Below, in pieces: positions 1-11,617 of a stretch of 64,000 nt of DNA. Below the pieces are notes generated by a model. That model had not been told where the DNA came from, made no database searches, and saw only the letters and a list, made by a program, of their open reading frames with translations. The first letter of the stretch is position 1. Every line of letters begins with the position of its first letter. The stretch comes from Hygrocybe punicea (lineage: Eukaryota > Basidiomycota > Agaricomycetes > Agaricales > Hygrophoraceae), in the NCBI GenBank assembly GCA_963556145.1, contig OY744464.1, forward strand, positions 8,017,703-8,081,702, in the 5' to 3' direction. The translations under genes and the position numbers were made by a program.

Positions 1-694
1 TCGGTGCGTTCCAAGCCGCTCCTAAAAACATGGACAGCACTGCTCGCATTGAACTTTGAGTCCTGTTGCAATTCGCAACTGCCGTCATGCCTCTCATCAG
101 CAACACCATGCTGAGTGTGTGTCTGGCAACGTTTGAGTGGGAGAACTGGTGGTCAGTTCTAGATCTCATTTCACGCTTCACATGAATGCTGACTGGCTGT
201 TTCATTGTCTGCACAGGGGCTGGAAGGTAATTCGGACATTGGGCATCACTCAGCTGCTCCAGCTTCAACAGAATGAGGCCCCCAAGCTGCAGTTCAGGCC
301 TGACACACTGCAGCTCACTGCAGGTCTTGTCTGGCTTCTCAATGGGTTGAACAACAGACCGGCAGATGAACAGCACAATCGCGACCTCATGTGTGTGATC
401 CTGCTGATGACAGCAGACTGACACTCCAGTAGACTTATGATACGACCATCGAACAGAGTAAGGGAGGGAGAAGAGTTGCCTTACTGTCCATATGGGGCCA
501 TATTCTTGTGCACCATGTCCCTTCCCCCTGTCTCCGACATGCCAAGGCTGATGAGGGGTCGGACCCTCAATTCTGTCAGCTTCCGGATGTTCTTCAAAAG
601 CAAATATCACGACTACTACAAAAAGAACATCACCACTGGAATAGCAAGCAGGGATGCCATTCCGAACCACATTCCAACCTAAAATGGCCTGACT

Positions 695-1126
695 TTGCCA
701 GCCATGGTTGATGCCAAGCCAGAATGGCCAGAGTTCTCCGCCTTGGATTTCCACATCAATCCACCAGGTGTAGACTTGGGAGCAGACCTGGACCCCGACG
801 ATGTGATGCCAGAAGAGGAAGCGGCCCTGGCAGTGGAGGTTGTGGCGGTCTTGTGGCAGCAATTTTTGACAGACCTGCTGCAGAAGTATGGGAATCTTAG
901 GTTGGGCACAGGATCCAGCCAGCAGTCACATTGTCAGCTCACCGCCACACAACGCGCAAGGGTTACTGATGCCACCTACCAAGACGTCAACCTTGCACTC
1001 ATCTTTTACCAAGTGCAGTGGAAGCTGGTCATGAGGGACGAATTGAGTGTGCTCTTTGCCCTGTATTTCCCGAAGAAGGGAGTCCTCAAGCCCACCAATT
1101 GCCAGCACTTCTGCGGCATGCACTAA
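695..1126 (+). CDS. Possible hypothetical protein fragment
   Basis: An open frame of 143 residues starts at an ATG and is acidic near its start (residues about 25-45 rich in Asp/Glu). It then shows a plausible helical stretch (LWQQFLTDLLQKYGNLRL). I do not recognise the family. Flanking frames at 137-421 and 1488-1847 are also open but show no convincing splice links. The region is probably a decayed gene of a repeat-rich domain. Coding status rests only on amino-acid composition and length. Confidence 0.25.
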   Translation: MPAMVDAKPEWPEFSALDFHINPPGVDLGADLDPDDVMPEEEAALAVEVVAVLWQQFLTDLLQKYGNLRLGTGSSQQSHCQLTATQRARVTDATYQDVNLALIFYQVQWKLVMRDELSVLFALYFPKKGVLKPTNCQHFCGMH

Positions 1127-1799
1127 TATTCGGAGTACATGGATGCCATTGAACAATTAGACAGTGAAAACATTGGAGAGGGGATCTCCGGACCTCAGGG
1201 GAAGAGCTCAGAGGGAGCCGCAGCTGGGAGGGGAAAGCTGAGGAAAACCCAAGGATGGATGACTAAGCTACTACAGGAAAGGGAATCTACTAGCTAAGGG
1301 TCTCCGGGGTCCTAGGGGCTAGCAGCACCTGCTGCAACGTCATCACGGTCCGATGCACCCTCCGCAGTGCCTTTGACCTGTTAGAATGGATTCCGGCCGC
1401 ACTGGGTGACCGAGTCTGGGATTATCAACCAGACAGGAAGTCAACGACCTTCCCTCTGAGTTATCGGGCCAGGCGCCGAAGCTAGCAATGAGGAGGAAGC
1501 GTGCACGATGGGAACCGGAACAGGATGAAGAGGAGGAGTCCACCAAGGATGAGCATGAACTGATTCCAGTCATTTTTGGGCTCAAACTGACAAGGTTGGA
1601 GGTCATCACCTTGCACAGGGAGGAGGAGGAGAGTGGGAACAGTGACAGGATGGTTTTATGTTGTTCACTAAGTATATGCCATTGTAGTTTTTTGATTACT
1701 GTTCCACTAATTCTCGTGACCATGGCCAAACTCATGTGCAATGATAACATGGGTGATATTGCCCCCATCAAAGCAAAGTCAGAGCTCAAGTGCACAGGA
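1127..1799. other. No supported gene
   Basis: Short open frames occur on both strands, but none has a recognisable motif or a consistent intron pattern. No repeat structure stands out before the array that begins near 1800. Confidence 0.3.
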
Positions 1800-3480
1800 C
1801 CAGTGCACTCCATGGTGCTCCTAACAATCACTCCACCATGCATCTAAGGAAAGGCGGAGGTCAAGCAGAATAAAATTGGGACCACATTGAAACCTCCCCT
1901 GAAATGCTTAGGTCGTCAGTTCGGTTAGTTCACATCATCAATTTATACTTAATCTTAATAGTTGTATATGTGTTGGTGGGAAGAGTACATATCTGCTTGA
2001 TACATCCCTAATGGTTCAAAGAGGGTTGACCCCACATTACTATAGAGAGACATAACTGAATGCAACAGCAACTGTGGCTAGATTGCTGGAAAAGAAGGTT
2101 TTAAAGGAGAACTTGTATCAGAATGTGAGTCATTGTTTTAAGAATTTTGTGTACAACTCGTGCTTCTGACTGGATATGTTGTAGCCCAGTTCATATTATT
2201 CTTATAGGATTGATAATTGCTTCTGGTTTATTATTACACTCCAAGGAATTAGCAGAGGTGGAAAGGCAATCACCCTTGAAGGTAGAAGAGGCGTGGAACA
2301 TGGATCAGCTGACTTCATTGTGCACATTTGGCCTTTAATGGCACTCCAGGAGAGCATACCTCCACTTAAGCACTGTCAGCAGTTGGCCAGTCAAGCAGAA
2401 AGGGAGCACCCGACAACGTGGTGCTCCCTCTAGTAACTCTGCCATACATCCAATGAATGTCAGAGGTCAAGCGGACAGGGAGCCTCCATGGCACTCCTTA
2501 TAATAATAACCTCACCACTCCACTTAAGGACTGTCAGTAGTCAAGCAGAAAGGGAGCGCCATGATGTGTGGTGCTCCCTATAGTATAGTAACTCCACCAC
2601 AGATCTAATGAATGTCAGAGGTCAAGTGGATATGGAGCACCCCACTACATGGCGCTCCATATATTAACTTTGCCACACAACTAATGAATGTCGGAGGTCA
2701 AGCGGATCAAGAGTGGCCTACAATATGGTGCTCCCTAAACCTAACTTCACCACTCATCTAAGAAATGTCGGAGACCAAGTGGTTAGGGCGCAGCCCATTC
2801 CCTGGCACTCCATATAGCAACTCCGCCACTCATCTAAGCAAAGTCAGAAGTCATAGCCCAACTAACTGGCACTACTCAGGTACTCTATATAGAGTCAAGC
2901 AGGGAGCAGCCCACTCTATGGCACTCATAAATGCATTTCACGCTCATCTGAGGAATGTCGGAGGTCAAGCAAACATGGGAACACCCATACCATGGCACTC
3001 CTAATATTCACTCTGCGACTCTAATAAGCAAAGTTAGAGTCAAGCAAACAGGGAGCAGCCCACACCATGGCACTCCATATATTAACTAACACTGCCAGTC
3101 AGCTAAGGAAAGTCAGAGAGGTCCAGTGGACAGGCTGCAGCCCACTTCATGGCGCTTCCTGTATTCACACCACCACTCATCTAAGCAAAGTTAGATTCAA
3201 ACAAACAGGGAGCAGCCCACTCCCTGGCACTCCATACGAACACTTCAAAATCTATGGAATGTTGGAGGTCAAGCAAACAGGGAGCAGCCCACACCATGGT
3301 GCTCCAAATATTCATTCCACCCACTCATTTAAGGAAATCAGATCAAGCAATATTATAGGGAGCAGCCCACACCATCCCCAACGACAAAGATGGTTAGTGC
3401 ACAATGGCCCTTCACCTGCAGAAGTCAAGCGGAGAGGACCAGCTCTCTCTATGGTGCTCCCAGAGTAGGACACATTGCTT
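1800..3480. repeat. Degenerate tandem array with CCATGGCACTCC core
   Basis: A diverged unit recurs many times. It contains GTCAGAGGTCAAGC, then ACAGGGAGCAGCCCAC, then CCATGGCACTCC, then ACTCATCTAAG. Clear copies lie near 1800-1875, 2440-2500, 2690-2760, 2770-2850, 2940-3010, 3030-3090, 3110-3180, 3190-3240, 3255-3310 and 3340-3460, with spacing of roughly 60-115 bp. About 1900-2340 is weakly or not covered. Small open frames inside read the repeat and are not credible genes. Confidence 0.75.
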
Positions 3481-3886
3481 TGGTTTCTTGTCAGAGGTCC
3501 AACTCTGGTGCTCAAGGAGGGAGTGCCATACATTTGCTTGGTCCCTTCAGTGCTTTAAAGCTCTCAGAGCATACTTACTGGAGTGCCATAAATAAAATCT
3601 GGTTGGTTCAAATCTAGCACGTAAACTGGCTAACTCCTGCAAAATAAAACACACCATAACTCTGTGGCATGCCACGAGATAAATACAAGTATACATCCAG
3701 AGTGCCATGAGCACCAGTCAGAGTTGTGGAATCCATTCAGAAAAGTCAATTGAAATCAACTAACCAAGTAAATGCCAAGTACTTTCCAGCAGTCAGCCAA
3801 GTTTTAAGTGTCAAAGTCCAGGTCACATGTTACATCCGGATTCCATCTAGGGTTAGGGTTCCCCAGGAAAGCCACCCTAGATGCTC

Positions 3887-4558
3887 TTAACAACCTAACA
3901 CTTTGAGCTCCTCCCATAGCCCCTCCGCCTTCTTCGTGAGTGAGCCCTGCATCTCCAAGATTGCCTCCACTCAATGCTGCCCAGACACCATCATCCACTT
4001 CAGGTTCTCCAACCCTTGCACCATGAGCCTCAGCTTCAGCAGCATGCACCCCACCGTCAGGTCCTTCGTCAGCGACGTCCGGTCAATATTCGTCGTGTCG
4101 TCCACAACTAGTGGCAGCAACACATCAACCTTGTACCATTGGACGCCCTCATGTTCCATGGACTTCACAATGTCTTTGACCCCAGCATCAATGAGCGGTC
4201 GCAGGTTCCACATCCTGTACTTGAACTTACTGGCATATTTCTCTATTTCAATTTTTGTGTATCCCAATGTGGCAGCCAGGATAGCCGCCGTGTACCATTC
4301 ATGTTCTGCTGCACTGTAGACCACATTGTCAATGTCCATCTGGCCCTATCCATTGATAATTAATGTATGTAACAGCTCACTCTTGTCATACCGTTGGCGT
4401 ACCTGCGTGTTTCCACCTGACGGCGGTGCTTGCGCACTCGTCTGACAGTCTGGAGATGATCGCATCTCCTTGTCACCACTTAAGCCGGTTGAGGAGGTCG
4501 TTTGTGAGTGCGATATTGCCTGAGTTGACATTATGTATTCAAACAATTTAAGTTCCAC
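3887..4558 (-). pseudogene. Pseudogene copy A of an unknown fungal protein
   Basis: On the minus strand one frame can be followed from an ATG at 4558 to a TAA at 3887, broken by a TAG at 4346-4348 and a TGA at 3971-3973. The middle segment (4339-3971, 122 residues) aligns by eye with the segment at 5979-5611: both have an AILGAT/AILAAT-like stretch, a VQW motif, DVLLP, a SLTKD(M/L)T block and end in QH before a stop. The frame after the TGA (starting VEAILE) still resembles the other copy after its stop (VRAVVE). The first part is Ser/Thr/Gln rich. Family unknown; no domain recognised. Confidence 0.55.
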
Positions 4559-4982
4559 GAGTCAAGCACGCTCAACCCGCAGAAAGTCTAGCTGAGATCC
4601 AACTGACCACGGGTTGAGCATGCTCGACCCGTGGACACAATATGTAATTAATAGATCCCACTAACCAGGGATCTGCGGGTCGAGTGTGCTTGACCCATGG
4701 ACAGTCTAGTTGAGATCCTAGTAGCCATGGGTCGAGCATGTATTAATTATATGTCAGAATATTGGTTGTTGGAATATTGGATGTATGGTACAAGGTAATA
4801 TTTGGTAAGTCCATCTATTGAATGTGTTCAATGCACCATATGCAGATGCCTGCAATCCATGTACAGTCAATTTGGGGAATGCAATAAGTTGATTCAAGGG
4901 ATAAAAACCTGTCATCGAGCGCACGGATGTCCATCTCCACCAGATGTGAGATGCCCCGTGGGTCAAGCTTACTTGACCCGTG
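4559..4982. repeat. Dispersed self-complementary GAGCATGCTC repeats
   Basis: Five near-palindromes share a core of the form GGGTYRAGC-N-GCTYGACCC. They lie at about 4559-4580, 4607-4634 (the most perfect, with CCACGGG/CCCGTGG arms), 4675-4700, a half-site at 4725-4740, and 4953-4982. Related, more decayed words continue at 6172-6640 and near 6748-6770. Their spacing is irregular, so this is a dispersed family rather than a simple tandem array. Confidence 0.65.
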
Positions 4983-5124
4983 CATATGTTTCTATCCATC
5001 CACAACACATTGTTCACAGTGCCAAAAACATACTTAGAATACATGATCATTTCCACTTCTCACAAGCCCAATGCTAGTCTTAGCCTAACTGTTCTACAAA
5101 ACACTATATATAATGTCCCCCAAA

Positions 5125-6123
5125 TCACAACAGTGTCATCATCGCCCTCAAGCTATCAGCTCCTTGCAACAATGCCCTGACCTTGCTATCCAACTTCGCT
5201 GCATCTGCCCAGATCGATGGCTGTTTTGTCTCATCGACCACCATCATGTGCCGCACCAACAAGACTAGTTTTTCCTCCTGGGTCTCCTCATAGTGGTACA
5301 AGATGATGTTGCGTGACAGATAAAACACCACATCGACCCCATCCACGAGTAAGATCGCTGGTAGCAATAAATCCCACCACTGAATCAATATATCGCCTTC
5401 ATAGTTTAGCCAAAATGACCCCCCATCAATGACTTGCATGCCCCAGAACTCCACCGACCTCACCTCACCCCCGACAATTGCGACCTCCATATGAAGCTCC
5501 CGGGCTTTGTCAAACCCTTCCCGCATCCTCTCGTTCACCCGCTTTAGCGCCTTATGGAGCATTTGCGCCCATTTCCCCTTCAGCACATGGAACTCCACAA
5601 CTGCCCGCACTTAATGTTGCCTGGATGCCATCTCCCAATCATGCAATTGTTCAATCCTGGCTGGCGTGAATGTCAGCGACGGCATTTTCACTCCCAATGT
5701 CATGTCCTTTGTTAACGATGCCACATCGATATAAGCCATGCACACCACAAACGGCAACAGCACGTCACCACAAAACCACTGGACGCCTTCGAGCTCCATC
5801 AACTGGACAAGTTCCTTCACTTTTTTCTCATCAAGCTGCCAAGTGTTCCACGTTCCGAAGTGGAATTTCTCATGGACTTGCAAGATGTCGATCTTCACGA
5901 AGCCCATTGTCGCCCCCAGGATGGCTTGCATGTATGTTGCCCATTGCGCCATCGTATAACTGACTTCTCCCAGCTGCATTGGTCACAGTCATTGTTCTGT
6001 CACTTCTACAACCTGCCATTCACTCATCAGTGCCGTTTGCTCCCCGTCGATCGTGTCGTCATCCATAGGTGATCCAGGGAGGGGGGTGTTTTCTCTGCTG
6101 GCCATCGCATTCGCGTTCATCAT
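5125..6123 (-). pseudogene. Pseudogene copy B, paralog of the 4.2-kb copy
   Basis: One minus-strand frame runs from ATG at 6123 to a stop at 5125, broken by two close stops near 5985-5995 and a TAA at 5611-5613. Without the stops it would be about 330 residues. Residues after 5979 match copy A (see 3887-4558). The part below 5611 begins VRAVVEF, contains an amphipathic helix with many Lys/Arg/Glu, then a WDLLLPAILLVDGVDVVFYL stretch. The two early stops could lie in a very short intron (GT...AG, 39 nt), but the TAA cannot be explained that way. No known family recognised. Confidence 0.55.
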
Positions 6124-6171
6124 TGACTGAGTAGTAAGGTTTGTGGCTTACATTCTGATTGACCAGTTCAC

Positions 6172-6640
6172 ATGTTGGAGCTCAACCCGGAGGTGTGTGC
6201 CGGACACGTGTATGCCTCGTGTCTCAGCTGTTTTCATCCCAAACCTGTCAGCGTGTATGGCTCCTGTGGACCGGGTGCATACGATGCGCAGATTGAGTGT
6301 GCTCGGAGCACGGACCTTGTATACTTGTTGTGTGGATCGAGCATGTTCAATGTGCGGACCTTGTATGCTTGATGTGCAGATCGAGTGTGTTCAATTCATA
6401 GACCATGTGTGCTCAATGTGCAGATCAACTCTCATTGATGCGTGGATCGAGTGTGTTCAATTCACGGACCGTTTGTGAGCATTGCGCGGATCAAGTATGC
6501 TCAATGTGCAGACTGTGTATGCTTGTGGCATGGATGGAGTGTGCTCAATTCGTGGACCAACATTGCACAGACCAAGTGTACTCATTTTGCCAAGCGAATG
6601 TGCTCGATGCGCGGTTTGCTGCATCCATGTTTACATAGTG
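6172..6640. repeat. Decayed tandem repeat, GATCGAGTGTGTTCAAT type
   Basis: The motif (C/T)GGATCGAGTGTGYTCAAT followed by a CGGACC word recurs about ten times with varying spacing (for example near 6295, 6335, 6375, 6410, 6450, 6490, 6535 and 6600). It produces Cys-rich open frames in several phases (6143-6478, 6172-6372, 6405-6638, 6442-6654), all of which read the repeat. The words resemble half-sites of the palindrome family at 4559-4982. Confidence 0.6.
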
Positions 6641-6888
6641 TACTCGTCATATAGCTGTCTCAGTAATACATTGGCAGAATTCGATTTGATACCTTACATG
6701 ATGGGTCCTTGCATTCCTTACTATCACGTCTCATGTGATCACGTGCACTGAGCATGCTCGGTCCACAGTGCTCACATTTCAATGGACTCACAAGGACATC
6801 ACCAATGTCATGCCTAATACAAGCATCCTCAACCCACGCACCATATTCTGCATGATGTCGATCCATCGCAGGCATGTGAATACAAACT

Positions 6889-7062
6889 GATTGGGGGTAG
6901 AAATCTACATTGGTGGCTAGTCCACCACTAGCCTAGCCCAACTTATTTAGAAAACAGTATATATAATTCAAACTGTTTGGGGTTAGAAATCTACATCAAT
7001 GGCTAGTCCACAGTGTCCGCCACTAGCCTACCCCAACTTATTTAGAAAACAGTATATATAAT
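6889..7062 (+). repeat. Two-copy tandem duplication
   Basis: Two copies of about 80-90 bp (6889-6967 and 6972-7062) both begin with a GGGGTAGAAATCTACAT-like word and both end in CAACTTATTTAGAAAACAG followed by TATATATAAT. The second copy has an extra short insertion near its middle. Confidence 0.75.
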
Positions 7063-7228
7063 AATATTTAATATATCACGTACTCTTGCACTAGACCTAG
7101 GATCTTCTCATAGTGTGGCTGCACCATTCAAGCCGGCCCACACATTAACAAGATGAGGCCCTTGATGCCTTTGGTTTCAATCAGAGCACTGCAAAGAGCA
7201 CTGCCCATATATTTATAGATGTGCTGAT

Positions 7229-8342
7229 TCATGCATTCATTATGCTTAAACCAGTAGTTATGAAGAAAGAACTTACCACATAAACTGCATCCGACACCTC
7301 ATCACCTGATTTTGTCTTGCCAAAAATGAGTTCCCCAGACAGATAGTCACTATGACCATCTACGAAGAGCAAGAAATCGCCCATGGTCTTTGTAACGTGG
7401 TTTGTAAGGGGTTTGACTGACTTTTGGAGTCTAGGATGCTGAGACCCTCCCAGCTCGAGTTGCAATGACACTTGGCACATCTGGGAAAGAAGTCTTCTTT
7501 GGATAGGATTAGTGTTGCCTAAAACTGGTCGACCAGGAAAAGCTGATCCTGGTCCTGAACTTTGGATGCACAACCAGGGGTTTCCTATGCTCTTATTTTG
7601 TAGCCCTGGTCCACAGCTACAAAATAAGAGCCTAGGAAACCCCTGGTTGTGCATCAAAAGTTCAGGACCGGGATCAGCTTTTCCTGGTCGACCGGTTTTA
7701 GGCAACACTAGATAGGATCCAAAAAGATTTGGTGAAATTGCTTATACCCTGCAGATTGAGCATGTATTCTTCGATAAAATGTTGTCGGAGCATGCCTGCA
7801 CCGTAATTTGTGGTTGGCTCATCATGAGTAAGGAATTGCAAGGCGATGGGGGACAAAAACCATTCTTGGAACATCATAGCAATGGAATGGTTTAATATTA
7901 CATACTGGGCAAGTTGTCAAAAACTGTGCAGAGTAAAGCAGTCACAGTAACGACATACTGGAATCGGGTCGCCTCCTCTAATGAAGCAAGTCACACATTT
8001 GAAGTTTTTTGCTGTCATAGACAATGTGTTTTGTACTCCACCCTTGTCAATGCAAATGAGTTTACCACAACTCAGACATTGATAAAAATTGTCTGCTGCA
8101 TCTCCGCAAGCAGAGCAAGTCTAAACAAATATATAGGTGATTATTGTGTAAACATGTATATGATATTCAACAAAATGCAACATACCCTTGTGACCGAAAG
8201 CTTGGTTGGGATGCCTGCTTTTTGTTTTCCTGAGTTCATCACAGATGACAAGTCATTAAATGATCAACTTACTATTGTCTGCCTGAAGGCTGGGTTTCAC
8301 ATCTACAGCCATGTAGTCTCCCGCTTCTACATCATTTGCCAT
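7229..8342 (-). pseudogene. Cys-rich zinc-finger gene, disrupted by a MITE
   Basis: Three exons join in phase: 8342-8273 (MANDVEAGDY...), 8229-8186, and from 8120, with introns 8272-8230 (GTAAGT...CAG) and 8185-8121 (GTATGT...TAG). The third exon encodes CSACGD, then YQCLSCGKLIC, then FKCVTCF, a run of CxxC pairs typical of a PHD/RING-like finger. A further CPVCNIKPFHC stretch follows near 7900 but runs into two adjacent TGA stops. A downstream exon (about 7745-7260) reads coherently into FLLFVDGHSDYLSGELIFG, but a 201-bp hAT-like MITE (7510-7710) sits inside it. The start may be further upstream. Exact family unknown. Confidence 0.55.
7510..7710. mobile_element. hAT-like foldback MITE, 201 bp
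   Basis: The element starts TAGTGTTGCC and ends GGCAACACTA. Nearly its whole length is self-complementary: each arm carries ACTGGTCGACCAG, AGCTGATCC/GGATCAGCT and AACCAGGGGTTTCCTA words. The flanks are an exact 8-bp duplication GATAGGAT (7502-7509 and 7711-7718), as hAT transposases leave. It has no coding capacity, so it is non-autonomous. It is inserted in an exon of the zinc-finger gene. The same family recurs at 42165-42310. Confidence 0.93.
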
Positions 8343-8520
8343 GTTGTCTTGATGCAGATCAGGCGGATCCAATGATGGGTTAATTACATGGGGTGCTCAC
8401 CAGCATCCTCTACAGCCAAATCTTTCACACACCCTGCCCTGCCACTACTGACATTTTTTTGCAGGTTGGGTTGAATAAAACCCATGGCTTGTATCATTGT
8501 GGCTCGTGGGGGTACCATAA

Positions 8521-8596
8521 TTGTTGAATATGTTAAGTGAAGGTGGTTGAATATGTTGAGTGAAGGCGGTTGAATATGTTGAGTGAAGGCAGTTGA
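8521..8596 (+). repeat. Three-copy 23-bp tandem repeat
   Basis: TTGAATATGTTGAGTGAAGG occurs three times at 23-bp spacing with single-base changes, followed by a partial fourth copy (TTGAGATG). Confidence 0.8.
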
Positions 8597-9265
8597 GATG
8601 TTCAGAGTTTCAAATAATTTCTTTCCAATTCAATATCCAAATCACCATCGCCCGTTCAATGGTCCCCTGTAGACCTCACTCAACACTGGCCCATGTCTCA
8701 TCTGCCATGCAAATTAGCAGAACACAATTTGTCTTGGACAGACATCGACCAAGTCCTCAACAATGTTGGCAGCTATTTGGTGGTAGAGACATGGGTAGAT
8801 TCCACTGGTGAACAAGTTCAAGAACACTCCATGCCGGCACATTATCACAATTCATTTTGCATTATAACGGCCAAAATCCGATGGCTGCAAGTCAATTGCG
8901 TGGAATTGGAAGCAATTGTCACCAAGAAGCCGAAGAAAAGTGGTCTTCACCACGTACTAGATGGCCTTCGACGGAATCTTTTGTTTACAATGACAATCCG
9001 ACATTTATTTTATGCAGAAATTGCAGTCCCAGGCGATAATTCCCCAACTTTCCGCTCACCATAATTAGATTCATGGTTGCATGTGGAGTATAACGCAATC
9101 ACTCACAACCCTCCACAATACCACAAACTACAACACATGAAGTACGTGGACAAACATCCCATGGATATCGATTTAAGTGGTAAGCATTCTTGTTTCAAAT
9201 ATTGTGGTGTCTCACCCTCATCGTTCTCCAGAATGGCTTCAATGGGCGGATGACAATGGTGCGGA

Positions 9266-9680
9266 GTGGATAGCACAGGTCGACGATGGCATCACATACC
9301 CTACGGAGGATGGCAATTGGGGACTCGTGGGGACATTAATGATGTACTGTTAGAGTCATGGGAGGACTATGTCACGGACATCATACCCAATGTCAAAGGT
9401 GGTGGGATGACTGCTGAGGTCGTAAATGCTGTTTGGAGCCAGCAGGTATGTTCCTAGTTGTTTCTGATGTTTTTAACGAAAAATGACACCAGATGCACAG
9501 CGTGAACATAGCCAACCACCATCTGACAACAAGCAAGCTGATTCAAACTGTGACAGCAAGGATGATGATGCAGATGAGTACCAGGATTCAGATGAACCTG
9601 GGCGGAGTGAAGATGGCAATGAGACAGCTGACGATGATGAAGATTGGCACAGAGTAGGACATTCAATCCCATCCTCAATG
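9266..9680 (+). CDS. Possible two-exon gene fragment, acidic
   Basis: An open stretch to about 9445 ends VNAVWSQQ at a GTATGT donor. After a CAG near 9500 the frame becomes strongly acidic (SDNKQADSNCDSKDDDADEY and following), a composition typical of fungal linkers and not expected by chance. Upstream frames at 8693-9064 may belong to the same locus but are not joined convincingly. The continuation of the acidic frame to 10184 turns hydrophobic and Pro/Thr-rich and is probably not coding. No family recognised. Confidence 0.2.
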
Positions 9681-9689
9681 TTGACATTT

Positions 9690-11617
9690 GTTACATTTCC
9701 AACTCCGCTTCCAACCCCGATGCCCATTCTGATACCCACCATGACGATTCTGCACTGCACACCTTCCTTTTTCATTTCTTTTTGTCCTTTGTCTTCCTTT
9801 CAACGTCATTGTTTCTTCATTTGGACATCCTTGTATTTTCTTATTCTTGTTCTCTTTTTGTCCCTTCTTCTAGAACCATCCAGACCAACCATGGACATAT
9901 CCCACATGACCTTGTTGTACCCGAATAGTCTCCTTGCCGACGGACATCATTGCTATTGTCTTTTCCCTTGCCCTGACATATTGTTGACTTCATCCCACAA
10001 CAAACCGATCACAATGGCTGTATTCCCGACACAGCTCATTACCGTAATTGTTATTGGCAGCATTGCCATCACCTTCCTGATTGGTTTCTACCTTGTTATG
10101 ATCTATCTTTGGCATCGGCACCGAAACCCTTCCGCCATTGATACTTCTGACTTCCACCTCAACAATATATCGACACGTAATTGACAATTGCCATTCCTGG
10201 ATATTTGGTTTCCATATTCATACCCTGTGCCCACCATTATCCTCCCTGACGATCCGACGACATTCCTCATCTGCACGCATGCCCTGAACAATCCCCAATC
10301 ACGAGACATTTCACTGTTCTCTCTAATCCGACCATCGCCGGAGCATACTCTTTTGGACTTCGACCACAGACCATATGACTTCCCAAACAGTGAACCAACC
10401 CCTATCGTATATTGTTCGCACGACACCGCTTCAATGCAGTACCCGACGACTTGTTCCCACAGCTTGTCACTCATGCCATGACTCGAAACCTGGACCCACA
10501 TTCATTTATCCTTTTCCATCTATAATCTTGATACCTCCCACACTCGTTTACAATGATACCCTTTCTTGGACGAATACCGACATCAGGTGGACCGCATTGT
10601 TCCACACACAGGACAAGACACCACCCCTCGATACGTCATTGACACAGACATCGTCATCCGGTACAGCTTATGCTGTTCACATGTCTGACCTCGACTAGCC
10701 CACTGTCCTAGTTGGTTTTTTCCTCTATACATTCCTTCATTTTCTTTCATACCAACCTTGCCGCTATATCCACGCTACCTCAAGACACTCTCATCACCAA
10801 CCCCACACTGGACGATACCCATTTTCGACCCGACCATGCAATGCACTTGCCAAACTGTGCACTTGCCCGTTACAGCAAGTGTAGACCCCGAATTGGCAAT
10901 TCTGCATGTCACATGATCCAATGACAAATCATCTGAGTCATCTGGACACCTCCTATCCTCAACGACACCCGGGCCTCTAGTTGGATCGCGAGAACATCGA
11001 CATGAGGACGCCTCATGTATGCCTCATGGTGAACACATGGTAGAGTTGGACATGTTGTGGCTTCATGGTTGTATTCCTATTTACCTCCCCTCAAGACCAG
11101 CCACTATATGTACTGTTCTTGTTGTTGGTTCGGACTTTTTCTTCTTTTTCTTTCCTTACGTTTAGTCTGGTTCTTGGGGCAGACTCATCTTGTTTTGGGT
11201 AATCCCCACGGCTCGCAATGACACTAGACCTTGACCCCCCCCTCTAAGCAGTGTTGTCTTAGCTGTAAGCAACAGTGAAAGCTGCTCTCCTCTCCTCTGA
11301 AATCCAATCCCTTGTTAAGTTGATTGTTGCCGGAGCCCGCTGCAGAAGCGATCCGTAACAACATTCCTGTTGATATGCACGATCGGCAGCCTGCCAAATG
11401 TTGAAAGGTGACAGGCAACAAGTGAACCACCGTGAAGCTGGCAAGTTCAAGCAAGGCAAACACTGTCAGGGGGACCTCTGTCTTGCAAGGCAAAGCCAAG
11501 GATTCCACAAAGGCATGACGTGTTCACAAAGGAAGGATAACTGTTACCAAAGAAACCTGTTAAGTCTGGGAAAAAACAGGTGGCAAAGTGTAAGTCACAG
11601 TTGTCTATGGCAGGGCA
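9690..11617. other. Pyrimidine-rich stretch without a supported gene
   Basis: About 9690-10900 is rich in C and T on the plus strand with many ACCC/CCAA words, which opens frames in several phases. None shows a motif or credible splice sites. 10900-11617 holds nothing I can identify except a duplicated ATGAAAACAATC word close to the element at 11618. Confidence 0.4.

Noticed and set aside
9483..10184. A 233-codon frame treated as one protein
   Set aside because: Only the first 50-60 residues look coding. The rest is hydrophobic or Pro/Thr-rich and arises from pyrimidine-rich sequence open in several phases.
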